Origin: Calothrix sp. PCC 7507
Lineage (GTDB): Bacteria > Cyanobacteriota > Cyanobacteriia > Cyanobacteriales > Nostocaceae
Assembly (NCBI RefSeq): GCF_000316575.1
Contig: NC_019682.1
Location: 2,478,001 to 2,542,000, forward strand
Length of the DNA stretch: 64,000 nt
Reading direction: 5' to 3'
A program made the translations under genes and the position numbers. The notes beneath the pieces were generated by a model. The model had not been told where the DNA came from. It saw nothing but the letters and a program-made list of their open reading frames with translations, and made no database searches. The number at the start of each line of letters is the position of its first letter. The stretch's first letter is position 1. Shown here piece after piece: positions 43,151 through 52,844 of this stretch.

Positions 43151-43380
43151 AAGGCTACGGTGTACACACAAGTCGGAAAATCTCACCTGCATTCGTTTTC
43201 GTTCGGTAGGGTGCGTTATGGACTAAAGTCCTAACGCACCGCAAATCTCGGATGGTGCGTTAGCCTCCGGCATAACACAACGCCAGTTCCCTCAAGTCGG
43301 GAAACCCGCCCACGTGACTGGCTCCCCTACTTTTAAAGGTTTTGGGGTGATTCAATCACTTGTGTGTACACGGTAGCCTT
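43151..43380. mobile_element. MITE-like element, family E, with 23-bp terminal inverted repeats
   Basis: 230 bp. The left end is AAGGCTACGGTGTACACACA (43151 on) and the right end is its near-perfect inverse (43358-43380). The flanks CCTTATA and ATAAAGG rejoin to a plausible empty site sharing ATA. The interior carries the nested GCCAGT...ACTGGC module (43282-43322). A third copy of the end lies at 43538-43560. Confidence 0.75.
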
Positions 43381-43686
43381 ATAAAGGTGAGGGAACTGGA
43401 TTTTCCGGTTTCCCCCCTTGGAAAGGGGAGCCAGTGCGTTGGGCGGCTCTGCCGACTTGTTCGCTTTTAGCGTTCCCGCAGGGTAGCATCTGGCGTGGGA
43501 TTAAGGGGGGTAAAACCCGGATCTCGAAGTAACTCCGATTTGTGTGTACACCGTAGCCTTAGCAAGGGGAGGGGGAAAACATTTGTCGAGTAAGCGTTGT
43601 AGCTCAATTTGATACCAATTGGGGAAACTCCGCCCCTACGATTTATTTGTCGCATTCTTTTGACAAATTGAACATTACGCGATCGC
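43381..43686. repeat. Repeat-rich gap before purD
   Basis: Contains another GCCAGTGCGTTGG-type module and an isolated family E end (43538-43560), suggesting nested or decayed insertions. No gene is seen. Confidence 0.5.
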
Positions 43687-44988
43687 TTAAGGGGTTTGCT
43701 CTCCCTGCTTCCCGCTTACCACTCTATGACCGATGTCTTTACGGTAGTATATCCCTTCAAAGTCAATGGGTTTGATGCCAGTGTAGGCGTGGGCGATCGC
43801 TTGCTCAAAATTTTCCCCAATTCCCGTAACGTTTAAAACTCTTCCGCCGTCTGTCACGACTTGTTGCTGCTGATTTAACTTTGTGCCTGCATGAAATACA
43901 GTTACGCCCAAAGCTGTTGCTTGTTCAGTTCCTGTAATCACTTTGCCTTTTTCATATCCCCCAGGATAACCCCCAGCAGCAGCGACAACAGTGGCTGCTG
44001 CGCCTGGTTTCCACGCAATGGGGGGCAATTCACTTAAACGCTGCTGTACACAGGCTAGGAGCAAATCCTCCAAGGGTGTTTCTAACAGTGGCAGAATCAC
44101 CTGGGTTTCAGGATCGCCAAAACGACAGTTAAATTCTAAAACTTTGAACTCGCCATCGGGTGCAATCATCAACCCGGCATAAAGCACACCCCGGTAGTCG
44201 ATGTTCTTGGATCTTAAGGTAGCGATCGCTTTCTCTAAAACCTCAGTTTGCACCCGCGCCATCAACTCAGGCGTAGCTATAGGCGCTGGAGCATAAGCTC
44301 CCATCCCACCAGTATTTTCCCCCGTATCGCCCTCACCAATCCGCTTATGATCTTGCGCTGGTAACAAAGGTCTAATCGTTAACCCATCTGTCAACGCTAA
44401 AACCGAAACTTCCTGTCCAATCAAACATTCTTCAATTACCACAAACTCGCCAGCGCTGCCAAATTGCCCTTGGAAAATTGCGGCGATCGCATCTTCTGCC
44501 TGTGCTACTGTTTCGGCAACTGTCACACCCTTACCCGCCGCCAAGCCATCAGCTTTGACAACAATTGGCGCTCCTTGTGCTTTCACATAGGATTTTGCTG
44601 CTGCTGCCTCAGTAAATACCGCCGCCTTCGCCGTAGGAATTCTTGCTTCCTGCATCAGGGCTTTCGCCCAAGCCTTACTCGCCTCAATCTGCGCTCCCGC
44701 CCTCCCCGGGCCAAATACCTGCAGTCCTTGGGATTGGAGATAGTCGGTGATTCCCTTTGCTAGAGGCACTTCTGGCCCCACTACCACCAGATTAATCTCA
44801 TTTTTGAGAGCAAATTTGCTGATTCCCTCAAAGTCATCCACTGCCAAAGGCAAGTTTTGGCAATGTTCCATACTTGCCGTACCGCCATTTCCCGGCACAC
44901 ATACAACTTGCTCAATCTGCTGAGATTGCAGTAGTTTCCATGCTAGAGCGTGTTCGCGCCCCCCATTACCGACAACTAAAACTTTCAC
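43687..44988 (-). CDS. purD: Phosphoribosylamine-glycine ligase
   Basis: A 433-aa ATP-grasp ligase (GAR synthetase) of purine synthesis, joining glycine to phosphoribosylamine. The N-terminus MKVLVVGNGGREHALAWKL is diagnostic, with VVGPEVPLAKGITDYL, IVVKADGLAAGKGVTVAE, GENTGGMGAYAPAP and FNCRFGDPETQVILPLL following in the correct order. Length matches the bacterial enzyme. It is a single gene with a repeat-rich gap downstream. Confidence 0.98.
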   Translation of the reverse strand: MKVLVVGNGGREHALAWKLLQSQQIEQVVCVPGNGGTASMEHCQNLPLAVDDFEGISKFALKNEINLVVVGPEVPLAKGITDYLQSQGLQVFGPGRAGAQIEASKAWAKALMQEARIPTAKAAVFTEAAAAKSYVKAQGAPIVVKADGLAAGKGVTVAETVAQAEDAIAAIFQGQFGSAGEFVVIEECLIGQEVSVLALTDGLTIRPLLPAQDHKRIGEGDTGENTGGMGAYAPAPIATPELMARVQTEVLEKAIATLRSKNIDYRGVLYAGLMIAPDGEFKVLEFNCRFGDPETQVILPLLETPLEDLLLACVQQRLSELPPIAWKPGAAATVVAAAGGYPGGYEKGKVITGTEQATALGVTVFHAGTKLNQQQQVVTDGGRVLNVTGIGENFEQAIAHAYTGIKPIDFEGIYYRKDIGHRVVSGKQGEQTP

Positions 44989-45373
44989 TGATTTCCTCGT
45001 GCGTCCCTTGCGAAACGAGAATCCTTTAAGGCTACTCGCGGATCAATTTTTTCATCAATTCTTACACTTATGCAAGCCCCATCTCCACCTTAATCAGTTC
45101 TGATAGCTCGGTACTGAGTGATGAGTCAGATTCCCCACTTAAAATTCGGTACTCGGGAATGACACACAAAGCGAGGAAATTTCGGGTTTCAATTAAATAA
45201 AAAATCCATATTTATACGGTTGATTTGTATACAGAAATATTAGTAATAATTTTGGTGTTATTGCTGAGTTTCCAGAATTTATTAAACAATAGCTGCATCA
45301 ATGATGACGATTAATCATGTAAGTACTAACCTATAAATATTGAGATTAAACAGATATCAAAATAATAGGAAAT
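44989..45373. other. Divergent intergenic region between purD and the epimerase gene
   Basis: 385 bp, AT-rich towards the epimerase side. No gene, terminator or recognised regulatory motif was found. Promoters for both divergent genes are expected here. Confidence 0.4.
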
Positions 45374-46321
45374 ATGGCTAAATTTATCGTCACAGGAGCG
45401 GCAGGATTTATTGGTTCTCACATTGCACAAGCATTACTGCAACAGGATGCCGAAGTAATTGGGATTGATGAATTTAACGATTACTACGATCCTTTCTTAA
45501 AGCGTAAGAACGTTGCACAATTAAGCTGGTCACCTAATTTTAAATTAATTGAAGGAGATATTCAGTTTTTAGACTGGCAGACACTACTTAATGATGTAGA
45601 CATAGTTTATCATCAGGCGGCACAAGCGGGCGTAAGAGCAAGTTGGGGTCAAGGTTTCCGCGCTTACACAGAACGGAATCTCAACGCGACACAAATTTTG
45701 CTAGAAGCGGCGAAGAATGCTAAAGGGTTGAAAAGGTTAGTATTTGCTTCTACTTCTAGCGTTTATGGTGATGCCGAAACTTTACCTACCCATGAAGGGA
45801 TTTGTCCCCTACCTGTTTCTCCCTACGGCATTACTAAGCTAGCAGCAGAGAGGTTATGTGGACTGTATCATAAAAACTTTGGTGTACCCTTTGTAGCACT
45901 GCGCTATTTCACAGTTTATGGGCCTAGACAGCGCCCAGATATGGCGTTTCATAAATTTTTCAAAGCTATTTTGCAGGATGAGGCGATTCCTATTTATGGC
46001 GATGGACAACAAACGCGGGACTTTACGTTTATTAGTGATGCTGTCGCCGCTAATTTAGCCGCCGCTACCGTACCCGAAGCTGTGGGCGAAATTTTCAACA
46101 TTGGCGGTGGTAGCAGGGTGGTTTTAAAAGAAGTTCTGGACACAATAGAAGAAATTGTTGGTAAACCTATCAAAAGAAACCACATAGAAAAGGCGATGGG
46201 AGACGCCCGTCACACAGCTGCTGATGTATCTAAAGCACAGAAAATTCTCGGATATCAGCCCCAAGTCTCCCTCAGAGATGGGTTGACACAGGAATGGGAA
46301 TGGGTGAAGTCCTTGTATTAA
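45374..46321 (+). CDS. NAD-dependent nucleotide-sugar epimerase/dehydratase
   Basis: A 315-aa extended short-chain dehydrogenase. The NAD-binding loop is TGAAGFIGSH, the active site has Y151 and K155 in SPYGITK, and the catalytic serine/threonine lies in ASTSSVYGD. The C-terminal sugar-binding segment contains RYFTVYGPRQRPDMAFHKFF, IYGDGQQTRDFTFISDAV and FNIGGG. It most resembles UDP-glucose/UDP-glucuronate 4-epimerases, which supply precursors for cell-surface polysaccharides. The exact substrate is uncertain. A hairpin terminator follows. Confidence 0.9.
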   Translation: MAKFIVTGAAGFIGSHIAQALLQQDAEVIGIDEFNDYYDPFLKRKNVAQLSWSPNFKLIEGDIQFLDWQTLLNDVDIVYHQAAQAGVRASWGQGFRAYTERNLNATQILLEAAKNAKGLKRLVFASTSSVYGDAETLPTHEGICPLPVSPYGITKLAAERLCGLYHKNFGVPFVALRYFTVYGPRQRPDMAFHKFFKAILQDEAIPIYGDGQQTRDFTFISDAVAANLAAATVPEAVGEIFNIGGGSRVVLKEVLDTIEEIVGKPIKRNHIEKAMGDARHTAADVSKAQKILGYQPQVSLRDGLTQEWEWVKSLY

Positions 46322-46391
46322 ACCGACTCACACCTGAAGGCATTGGGTATCGAGAAAAAACCATTGCTGAATAGAGGTATGAATCTGAATG

Positions 46392-46425
46392 TAGGGACGC
46401 AAAATTTTACGTCCCTATAATTTTT
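46392..46425 (+). terminator. Terminator-like hairpin after the epimerase gene
   Basis: The stem TAGGGACG/CGTCCCTA with an A/T loop is followed by TAATTTTTA. The same hairpin sequence is common as a dispersed repeat, so it may be both. Confidence 0.6.
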
Positions 46426-46455
46426 AGCAGTTAATTATTTCCTCAGCCCTTATTG

Positions 46456-48819
46456 TCACAACACTGAAGACTTATTCTCTGTCGCCTGAATAAAAGCCTC
46501 AAATTCACCATTGGGTGTCCATTGAATAGCGCCATCTCGTCCTGTGAAAAACAGTTTCGTTTGGCTTTGGCTGAGTTCAGACAAAACTTTTGGTTCCAGA
46601 TCAGCCTCAGAAGCGATCGCTATTTGTGGTTGGAGTGCTAAAACTAAATCTTTCAAAGACTGTGGCGGACACCACAAGACTTGGGGACGAGGTAAAGCCC
46701 CAGTTTTAACTAGCTGTGCTATCTCATTTGACTTGATATCGCCCACTAATAACCAATTTTGGTCTTGAATCTGCATTCGCAAAATAGGCAATTGATCGTT
46801 GATTAGTTGGGCAACGATCGCCCCAGTATTCAAAGTTTGCCCAAGTAATAAAGGTTGATAGATTCCCTGAGACTTTTGCACTTCTTGTTGAATCACCTGG
46901 GTTTCAATCAGATTTTCTGGTTTCGGGGCATATCCATAAAAATTCTTGATGGGTAAATGTCGCAGTACTTCCAGCCAGCCATGACTGTCACTCCCTGGAA
47001 AATCATTAGCGATCGCCCAATCAATTTGATTCACACCCTGCTGTTGTAAAAATGGCAAGATTGTAAAGCGTCCTGTACCTTCATCGCCACTATTAATTAG
47101 GGTGACTGTCCCCCGATCTTGAATGACCAAAACAGGCTCTGAACCTGCTGCCAATACCGTGATTCTAAATAAGTTGTTGGCAGAGTGCCAAACTGGAACA
47201 ATTACTAAACCAACTGCAACTATACCCGCAAATAACCACCGTTGCCGCCACCAACGCACTAGCCAAACTGATAAAATTAGTGCATAAATTGCTAATAGTT
47301 GCCAAGTAGATATACTCCCAACAGCAACAGAATTTCCTGGTAACTGGCTAAACAATTCTACTAACTTAATTAACCAATCAGTCGGGTAATGCAATAACCC
47401 AGCTAAAAAGCTGCCTGCTTCAATCCAAATTAATGCAACTAAGGCGCTAATAATGCCACCTATACTAATAACGGAAATAAAAGGAGTGGTGATGATATTT
47501 AAGATGAGGCTATAGGATGGAACAACCCCAAAAACTGAAAGTTGCAACGGTAAAGTCCAGATCGTAGCAGCCAGGGGAACAGCAATCAAAGAAGCGATCG
47601 CTGGTGGTAGCCAACCCAAGCGTTGAATAATGGGCGGTACTGTGACAATTAAGCCCAGCGTTGCTAGAAAACTGAGTTGAAAGCCTAAATCCCAAATCCA
47701 TAAGGGATTAAATAACAATAATAGAGTAGCAGCCAACAGCAACGATCCCAACTGTTTGACTTTCCTTTTTAATACCAACCCAACCAAGGCGGCAAAACCC
47801 ATAATTACCGCTCTCAAGACTGCGGCCTGAAACCCTGTTAAACTCAAGAAAATTATTAAAGCTAAGAAACCCAGGGTAAATTGTGTAGCCTTTTTCGTAT
47901 GCCTTGTTAGCTGTAAGATCACACTCAAAATCAAAGAAGTTTGAAACCCAGAAGCTGCTAAAGCATGAGCCAAACCCGCCTGGACAAATAAGTCGCGGAT
48001 ATCATAAGGTAAATCAACAGCCTTGCTTCCCAAAACCATTGCACTCACAAGCGGCCCTTCCGGAATATTCAACCCTATAACTTGCGATCGCACAATTCGT
48101 TCCCGGACTTGCCACCATCCCCATTGTCGCCCATCATCCAAAATATTCACCTGCTGTCCCAGCAAACCAGCAAATGTTCCTTCCTGCTTGAGATATTTTT
48201 GAAAGTCAAAAGCACCAGGGTTAGAAGCTGTTTTTGGTTTATATAAAACCCCAGTGACAGCAATTTGTTGCTTCGTATATAACCCAGTAGCTTGAAGTAT
48301 GGGTACAGTGACATACACCTTACCTGTCACCCCTTTCGGGACACCTGCTGGCCCTTTTTCGTTTTTGACTTCATCGATTTGAGTTGCTTCTAACCAGAAT
48401 TGTCCTCGCTGACTGCGAGTTAAGCGGGGTGTACTCGCCACAACGCCCCGAACAATCACTAGTTGCTCTTGATTACTGCTATTTCCTGGTGGGACGAATT
48501 TACTCACGTCTTTTGCACCTGGTTGCGGTACTCGCACTTGCAAGTAGAAAGTTGCCAACAAACCCACCAAGCCAGCCGCTATCCATACTCTGGGGTGGGG
48601 AATATTTTTCCAGGTGTTCTCTACAGCCTTGGCTTTTGTGTGATTGTTTTCTGGTTTTTGCAGAAATTTCGGTAACTTAATCGAGCGTTTTCTAAAAATA
48701 ACTGCTGCCAAAATCCCCGCCACCAAAATCCACACACCACCCCAAGGAACTGCTGTGAACAATAACCCCAGAATGTAGCCAAGACAGATAATTACACCAC
48801 TAGTCTGAATCATAAACAC
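46456..48819 (-). CDS. comEC: ComEC/Rec2 family competence protein
   Basis: A 787-aa polytopic protein. The order is N-terminal membrane helices, an OB-like DUF4131 region (about 90-230, with FDFQKYLKQEGTFAG), the competence membrane core (GLAHALAASGFQTSLIL about 280, then many helices), and a C-terminal metallo-beta-lactamase-like domain. That last domain is degenerate: the HxHxDH zinc motif is not seen where NSGDEGTGRFT and NDFPGSDSHGW occur. ComEC forms the inner-membrane channel for single-stranded DNA uptake. With dprA in the same window, natural transformation genes are represented. It is divergent from DUF4058. Confidence 0.92.
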   Translation of the reverse strand: MFMIQTSGVIICLGYILGLLFTAVPWGGVWILVAGILAAVIFRKRSIKLPKFLQKPENNHTKAKAVENTWKNIPHPRVWIAAGLVGLLATFYLQVRVPQPGAKDVSKFVPPGNSSNQEQLVIVRGVVASTPRLTRSQRGQFWLEATQIDEVKNEKGPAGVPKGVTGKVYVTVPILQATGLYTKQQIAVTGVLYKPKTASNPGAFDFQKYLKQEGTFAGLLGQQVNILDDGRQWGWWQVRERIVRSQVIGLNIPEGPLVSAMVLGSKAVDLPYDIRDLFVQAGLAHALAASGFQTSLILSVILQLTRHTKKATQFTLGFLALIIFLSLTGFQAAVLRAVIMGFAALVGLVLKRKVKQLGSLLLAATLLLLFNPLWIWDLGFQLSFLATLGLIVTVPPIIQRLGWLPPAIASLIAVPLAATIWTLPLQLSVFGVVPSYSLILNIITTPFISVISIGGIISALVALIWIEAGSFLAGLLHYPTDWLIKLVELFSQLPGNSVAVGSISTWQLLAIYALILSVWLVRWWRQRWLFAGIVAVGLVIVPVWHSANNLFRITVLAAGSEPVLVIQDRGTVTLINSGDEGTGRFTILPFLQQQGVNQIDWAIANDFPGSDSHGWLEVLRHLPIKNFYGYAPKPENLIETQVIQQEVQKSQGIYQPLLLGQTLNTGAIVAQLINDQLPILRMQIQDQNWLLVGDIKSNEIAQLVKTGALPRPQVLWCPPQSLKDLVLALQPQIAIASEADLEPKVLSELSQSQTKLFFTGRDGAIQWTPNGEFEAFIQATENKSSVL

Positions 48820-48908
48820 TTATAAAATGTGAAGCATAAAGTAACACGATGTGCGACTTAATATAGGGTATACTAAACCCATATGCTGCCACTATGGGAG
48901 TCTCATGG

Positions 48909-49688
48909 ATGCCATCCCCTTTCCCCGGCATGAACCCGTATCTGGAATTGCCTGCTCTGTGGCATGAGTTTCACAACAGATTGATTGTGGCACTCTCGGA
49001 TGCAATCACCCCTAATCTACAACCAAGTTACTATGTCGCCGTCGAAACTCGTACCTATTTGGACGACGATAATCCTGAATTGCTAGTGGGAATTCCCGAT
49101 GCGATCGTCCTCACATCTGCAAAAACTCCTGTAGCACCACCCACTGGTAGAGCCACACAAACTCGTCCCAAACAAATCCAGATCCCCATGCCAGTCGAAG
49201 TCAAAGAGCGCTATTTAGAGGTGCGGGAAGTGGGTACTCATCAGGTAATTACCGTGATTGAGGTGCTATCACCCAAGAATAAGCGCAGAGGCGAAGGGCG
49301 AATCGCCTATGAGAAGAAGCGGCAGCGGGTGCTGGGCAGTTCCTCTCACCTGGTGGAAATCGATTTACTCCGAGAAAATACACCCATGCCCATGATTGGG
49401 GTAGAGGGAACAAGCGACTATCGCATCGTGGTGAGTCGAGCCGCTACCCGTCCAATAGCAGATTTGTATGAATTTCAATTGAGAGAGGCAATCCCCAGCT
49501 TCTTGTTACCCCTCAAACCCGACTATCCAGAATTAGCCGTCGATTTACAAGCTATTTTGCTCGGTGTTTACGATCGCGGCAGCTACAAATTCCGCATTGA
49601 TTATCATCAGCCAGTCCCCCCGCCAAAACTATTGGCAGCAGATCAGCAGTGGGTTGATGAGTTACTTGCCCCCATCCGAGGTACGTAA
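48909..49688 (+). CDS. DUF4058 family protein
   Basis: A 259-aa protein. The start at 48909 gives MPSPFPGMNPYLELPALWHE, the family's typical first residues; an ATG five codons upstream is possible. Further signatures are LGIPDAIV-like VGIPDAIVLTS, EVRE..THQVITVIEVLSPKNKRRGEGR and YEKKRQRVLGSSSHLVEIDLLR. The VIEVLSPxNK block resembles the core of PD-(D/E)XK proteins such as Uma2. This family is abundant in cyanobacteria; its function is unknown. Confidence 0.88.
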   Translation: MPSPFPGMNPYLELPALWHEFHNRLIVALSDAITPNLQPSYYVAVETRTYLDDDNPELLVGIPDAIVLTSAKTPVAPPTGRATQTRPKQIQIPMPVEVKERYLEVREVGTHQVITVIEVLSPKNKRRGEGRIAYEKKRQRVLGSSSHLVEIDLLRENTPMPMIGVEGTSDYRIVVSRAATRPIADLYEFQLREAIPSFLLPLKPDYPELAVDLQAILLGVYDRGSYKFRIDYHQPVPPPKLLAADQQWVDELLAPIRGT

Positions 49689-49727
49689 TGCCGCATTTTC
49701 AGTACTCCATGCCCCACGCCCTAGGAA

Positions 49728-49757
49728 TTTTAGATTTTAGATTTTAGATTTTAGATT
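49728..49757. repeat. Heptamer tandem repeat TTTAGAT (STRR type)
   Basis: Four units of TTTAGAT, followed by CCAAAAT/CCAAAAT-like units to about 49797, between DUF4058 and the (p)ppGpp enzyme gene. Confidence 0.85.
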
Positions 49758-49814
49758 GAAGTCGAATCCAAAATTGCCAATCCAAAATCCAAAATTGAAT
49801 TGCCCAATACCCAA

Positions 49815-52085
49815 TTACTCGTCAATTTGACCAACGCGACGGATATTGAGAATGTCGCTCATTTTCTTAATTTGGACAAATACATGCTCTAATTGTGGGC
49901 GATCGCGGATATCTATGCCTAAATCTATCAACGCTGGTTGACCGATCGCCGTTTTGACTTGAGCATGGCGCACATTGATCCCCTGGTCACTTAACCGCGA
50001 TAAAATATCTTTTAATACCCCCACTCTGTCTAGAGCTTCAATTTGCAGATTTACAGGATAAGTCTGGGGAATACTGCTAGTTTCTGCTCCTGAGTTCCAT
50101 CTCACTGGTACTAAGCGCTCATATTCCACACTATCGAGGTTATTACACCCTTGGCGATGGATAGAAATTCCTCTCCCCCGCGTGACTACACCAATGATCG
50201 GTTCACCAGGAATGGGAGTACAACACCCGGCTAAATGATACACCAACCCTTCTACTCCCAAAATTGGGGAATCTGTGGTGCGTGAAGTAGCAGGCCCGTC
50301 TCGCAAGGCTTTTGTCGCGGCGGCTGATTCTTTTGTGGGAACTAGGGGGGCATTGACGATGGGTTGATGGGCTTTTACCACTTCTCGCCAACGATTTAGC
50401 ACTAGGTTGAGCGTAATTTCACCGTAACCCAAACCTGCAAGTAAATCTTCTGTGCTGTGGTAATTACACTTTTCGGACACACTGTGCATGGCATCCGATT
50501 TCAAAAGACTGTCAAAACCGGTTTTACCAAGTTCTTTTTCTAACAATTCCCGACCACGGGCTACATTTTCTTCCCGGCGCGATCGCTTATACCATTGTTT
50601 AATCCGATACTTCGCTGCTGAAGTTCTGACGAAGTTCAACCAATCTAAACTAGGATGGCTGTTCTTTTGGGTCATAATGACCACAATATCGCCGTTTTGC
50701 AACCTGGTTGACAGTGGCACCATCCGTCCATTCACCCGCGCCCCTGCACAGTGGTTTCCTACCTCTGTATGTATGCGATAGGCAAAATCTATCGTTGTCG
50801 CACCAGGACTTAAGGGTACTACATCACCTTTCGGTGTAAACACGTAAACATCATCTTCAAATAAATTATCTTTGACGCTATCTAGATATTCTTGAGCATC
50901 CTTCAGGTCACTTTGCCATTCTAATAACTGCCGCAACCAAGTAAATTTCTCATCAGACGTTGTTAAATTGCTAACGTTAGAACCGCCTGTTTCTTTATAT
51001 TTCCAATGAGCTGCAATCCCATACTCAGCAATATGATGCATTTCCTGCGTCCGGATTTGCACCTCCAAAGGACGACCAGTTAAGCCAATTACTCCAGTGT
51101 GCAATGACTGATATCGGTTAGGCTTAGGTAATCCAATGTAGTCCTTAAATCTGCCAGGAATCGGTCGGAAAGCATCGTGAACCACCGCCAAAGCGCGATA
51201 GCATTCTTCATTAGTTCGGACAATGATTCGCAGTGCAGCCAAATCATAAATTTCATGAAATTCTTTTTGCTGCCGCTGCATTTTTTGGTAAATGCTATAA
51301 AGATGCTTGGGACGACCGCTAACATCAAGGCACTCAATGCCCGCTTGCTTTAAACGCTCCTGTAAGATTGTCGTAGCCCTTGCTAACTTCTCTTCTCTGG
51401 AAGTCCGTTTTTCTGCCACATGTTGCTGAATTTCGCGGAAAGATTCTGGTTCTAAATACTTAAACGATAAATCTTCTAATTCCCATTTAAAATGCCAAAT
51501 CCCCAAGCGATTGGCTAAGGGAGCAAAAATATCTCGTGTTTCTTGAGCAATGCGGCGGCGTTTGTCGTCTGGCATAACTTGTAGAGTTCGCATATTATGC
51601 AGACGATCTGCCAATTTCACCACAATTACCCGAATATCTTGCGCCATCGACAAGAACATCCGCCGGAAGTTTTCTGCTTGGCTTTCGGTTTTGCTTTTGA
51701 AATTAATTTTAGAAAGTTTGGTGACACCTTCAACTAATTGCCTAACTTCTGGGCCAAATAGTTCTCCTATTTGTTCAATTGTAACGTCTGTATCTTCAAC
51801 TACATCATGGAGAAATCCGGCTGCTATCATAGCAGCACTACCTCCCAAATCACGCAGCAATCCAGCTACAGCGACGGGATGACAAATGTATGGTTCTCCC
51901 GATTTGCGGTATTGACCTTGATGTAGCCGATAAGCAAATTTGAATGCTTCACCAATTAACACTGCATCACTATGCCTTCGGTCATCTTCCGCTTGGCTGC
52001 CACCTCTTGATGACTCGCTTAAACATTTCTGTAGCCATTCCGGAAGAGGAACATCAATTGATGAATTGATAACTGTGCTGCTCAT
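49815..52085 (-). CDS. spoT: Bifunctional (p)ppGpp synthetase/hydrolase (RelA/SpoT)
   Basis: A 756-aa Rsh protein. The HD hydrolase domain has H69 and H93-D94 (HPVAVAGLLRDLGG...FLHDVVEDTD). The synthetase domain shows SGRPKHLYSIYQKM, DLAALRIIV and GRFKDYIGLPKPNRYQSLHT. The TGS domain begins DDVYVFTPKGDVVPL, and a C-terminal zinc-finger-like region and ACT domain (VNLQIEALDRVGVLKDILSRL) complete the order. The intact HD pair suggests it both makes and degrades the alarmone of the stringent response. It appears to be a stand-alone gene with a promoter region upstream. Confidence 0.96.
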   Translation of the reverse strand: MSSTVINSSIDVPLPEWLQKCLSESSRGGSQAEDDRRHSDAVLIGEAFKFAYRLHQGQYRKSGEPYICHPVAVAGLLRDLGGSAAMIAAGFLHDVVEDTDVTIEQIGELFGPEVRQLVEGVTKLSKINFKSKTESQAENFRRMFLSMAQDIRVIVVKLADRLHNMRTLQVMPDDKRRRIAQETRDIFAPLANRLGIWHFKWELEDLSFKYLEPESFREIQQHVAEKRTSREEKLARATTILQERLKQAGIECLDVSGRPKHLYSIYQKMQRQQKEFHEIYDLAALRIIVRTNEECYRALAVVHDAFRPIPGRFKDYIGLPKPNRYQSLHTGVIGLTGRPLEVQIRTQEMHHIAEYGIAAHWKYKETGGSNVSNLTTSDEKFTWLRQLLEWQSDLKDAQEYLDSVKDNLFEDDVYVFTPKGDVVPLSPGATTIDFAYRIHTEVGNHCAGARVNGRMVPLSTRLQNGDIVVIMTQKNSHPSLDWLNFVRTSAAKYRIKQWYKRSRREENVARGRELLEKELGKTGFDSLLKSDAMHSVSEKCNYHSTEDLLAGLGYGEITLNLVLNRWREVVKAHQPIVNAPLVPTKESAAATKALRDGPATSRTTDSPILGVEGLVYHLAGCCTPIPGEPIIGVVTRGRGISIHRQGCNNLDSVEYERLVPVRWNSGAETSSIPQTYPVNLQIEALDRVGVLKDILSRLSDQGINVRHAQVKTAIGQPALIDLGIDIRDRPQLEHVFVQIKKMSDILNIRRVGQIDE

Positions 52086-52363
52086 ACAAAGGGACTAAAG
52101 GTGATCTGTGGATAAGTCAGAGATGGAAAAAATCACAGCATCGCCGAATGAAGATGCTGCTGACAGGCAGTGTCAGGATGATTCCCTAATTGCTGATGGT
52201 CATCATCCATTGTGAGTATCAAGGTTCATCATCTCGAAAATAGAATTTTGGCAAAATAAGGCCTCAAAGCATGATTTGATGCTTCTAGTTTTAAAAAGAG
52301 TTGTAAAAAGCTTATTGTATAAGAAAAATTGCTTGACATTAATACTATCTTAACTGGCACAGG

Positions 52364-52699
52364 ATGTCTCTAAATCGAGAAAAATATCAGGCGTTGGCAA
52401 ATTTGCTAGGGCAATTACACTCTGATGCTACCAACAATCTGCTAGAAGCTGCGACATTGCGATCGCGTTTAGCGTCTTTGCAACAATTCTTTGGGCAGCA
52501 GATTGCACCTTTGACTGAGGTAGAATCACGGGAACAGTCTTATCGCACCGAGATCAGTAAGCAACTACGCTTGTTGGAAATAGATGTGATGTTTTTCCAG
52601 GGGGCACGCCAGCAATCTACGGCACAGGCGAGACTGGAAACGATATGCGATCGCTTGACTACTCTGGTGCAGTACTGTGATGCCATCCTGCAACCATAA
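52364..52699 (+). CDS. patD: PatD-like heterocyst frequency control protein (tentative)
   Basis: A 111-aa all-helical protein, NREKYQALANLLGQLHSDAT at the start, SLQQFFGQQIAPL in the middle and SKQLRLLEIDVMFFQGARQQ with TAQARLETICDRLTTLVQYC at the end. The size and the LRLLEIDV.FFQGAR.Q.TAQ.R block correspond to my recollection of PatD, reported in Anabaena to limit commitment to heterocyst fate. No catalytic or DNA-binding motif is visible. It is divergent from the (p)ppGpp enzyme gene. The name is tentative; the coding call is firm. Confidence 0.6.
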   Translation: MSLNREKYQALANLLGQLHSDATNNLLEAATLRSRLASLQQFFGQQIAPLTEVESREQSYRTEISKQLRLLEIDVMFFQGARQQSTAQARLETICDRLTTLVQYCDAILQP

Positions 52700-52844
52700 A
52701 AAGAGAGGGAAAATGACAATTTTTCTCCTTTTGCTTTGGTTACTATATCATCCCACTTACTACAGATATTTTATGTCTTTGCATCAACAAATTTAGGGTT
52801 GATTGCGGAGAGCTTAGAATAAAAGTGTATTTCAGGAGAGACGT

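Noticed and set aside
46456-48819. Active C-terminal metallo-beta-lactamase nuclease in ComEC
   Set aside because: The HxHxDH zinc motif is not visible in this copy, so only the channel function is claimed.
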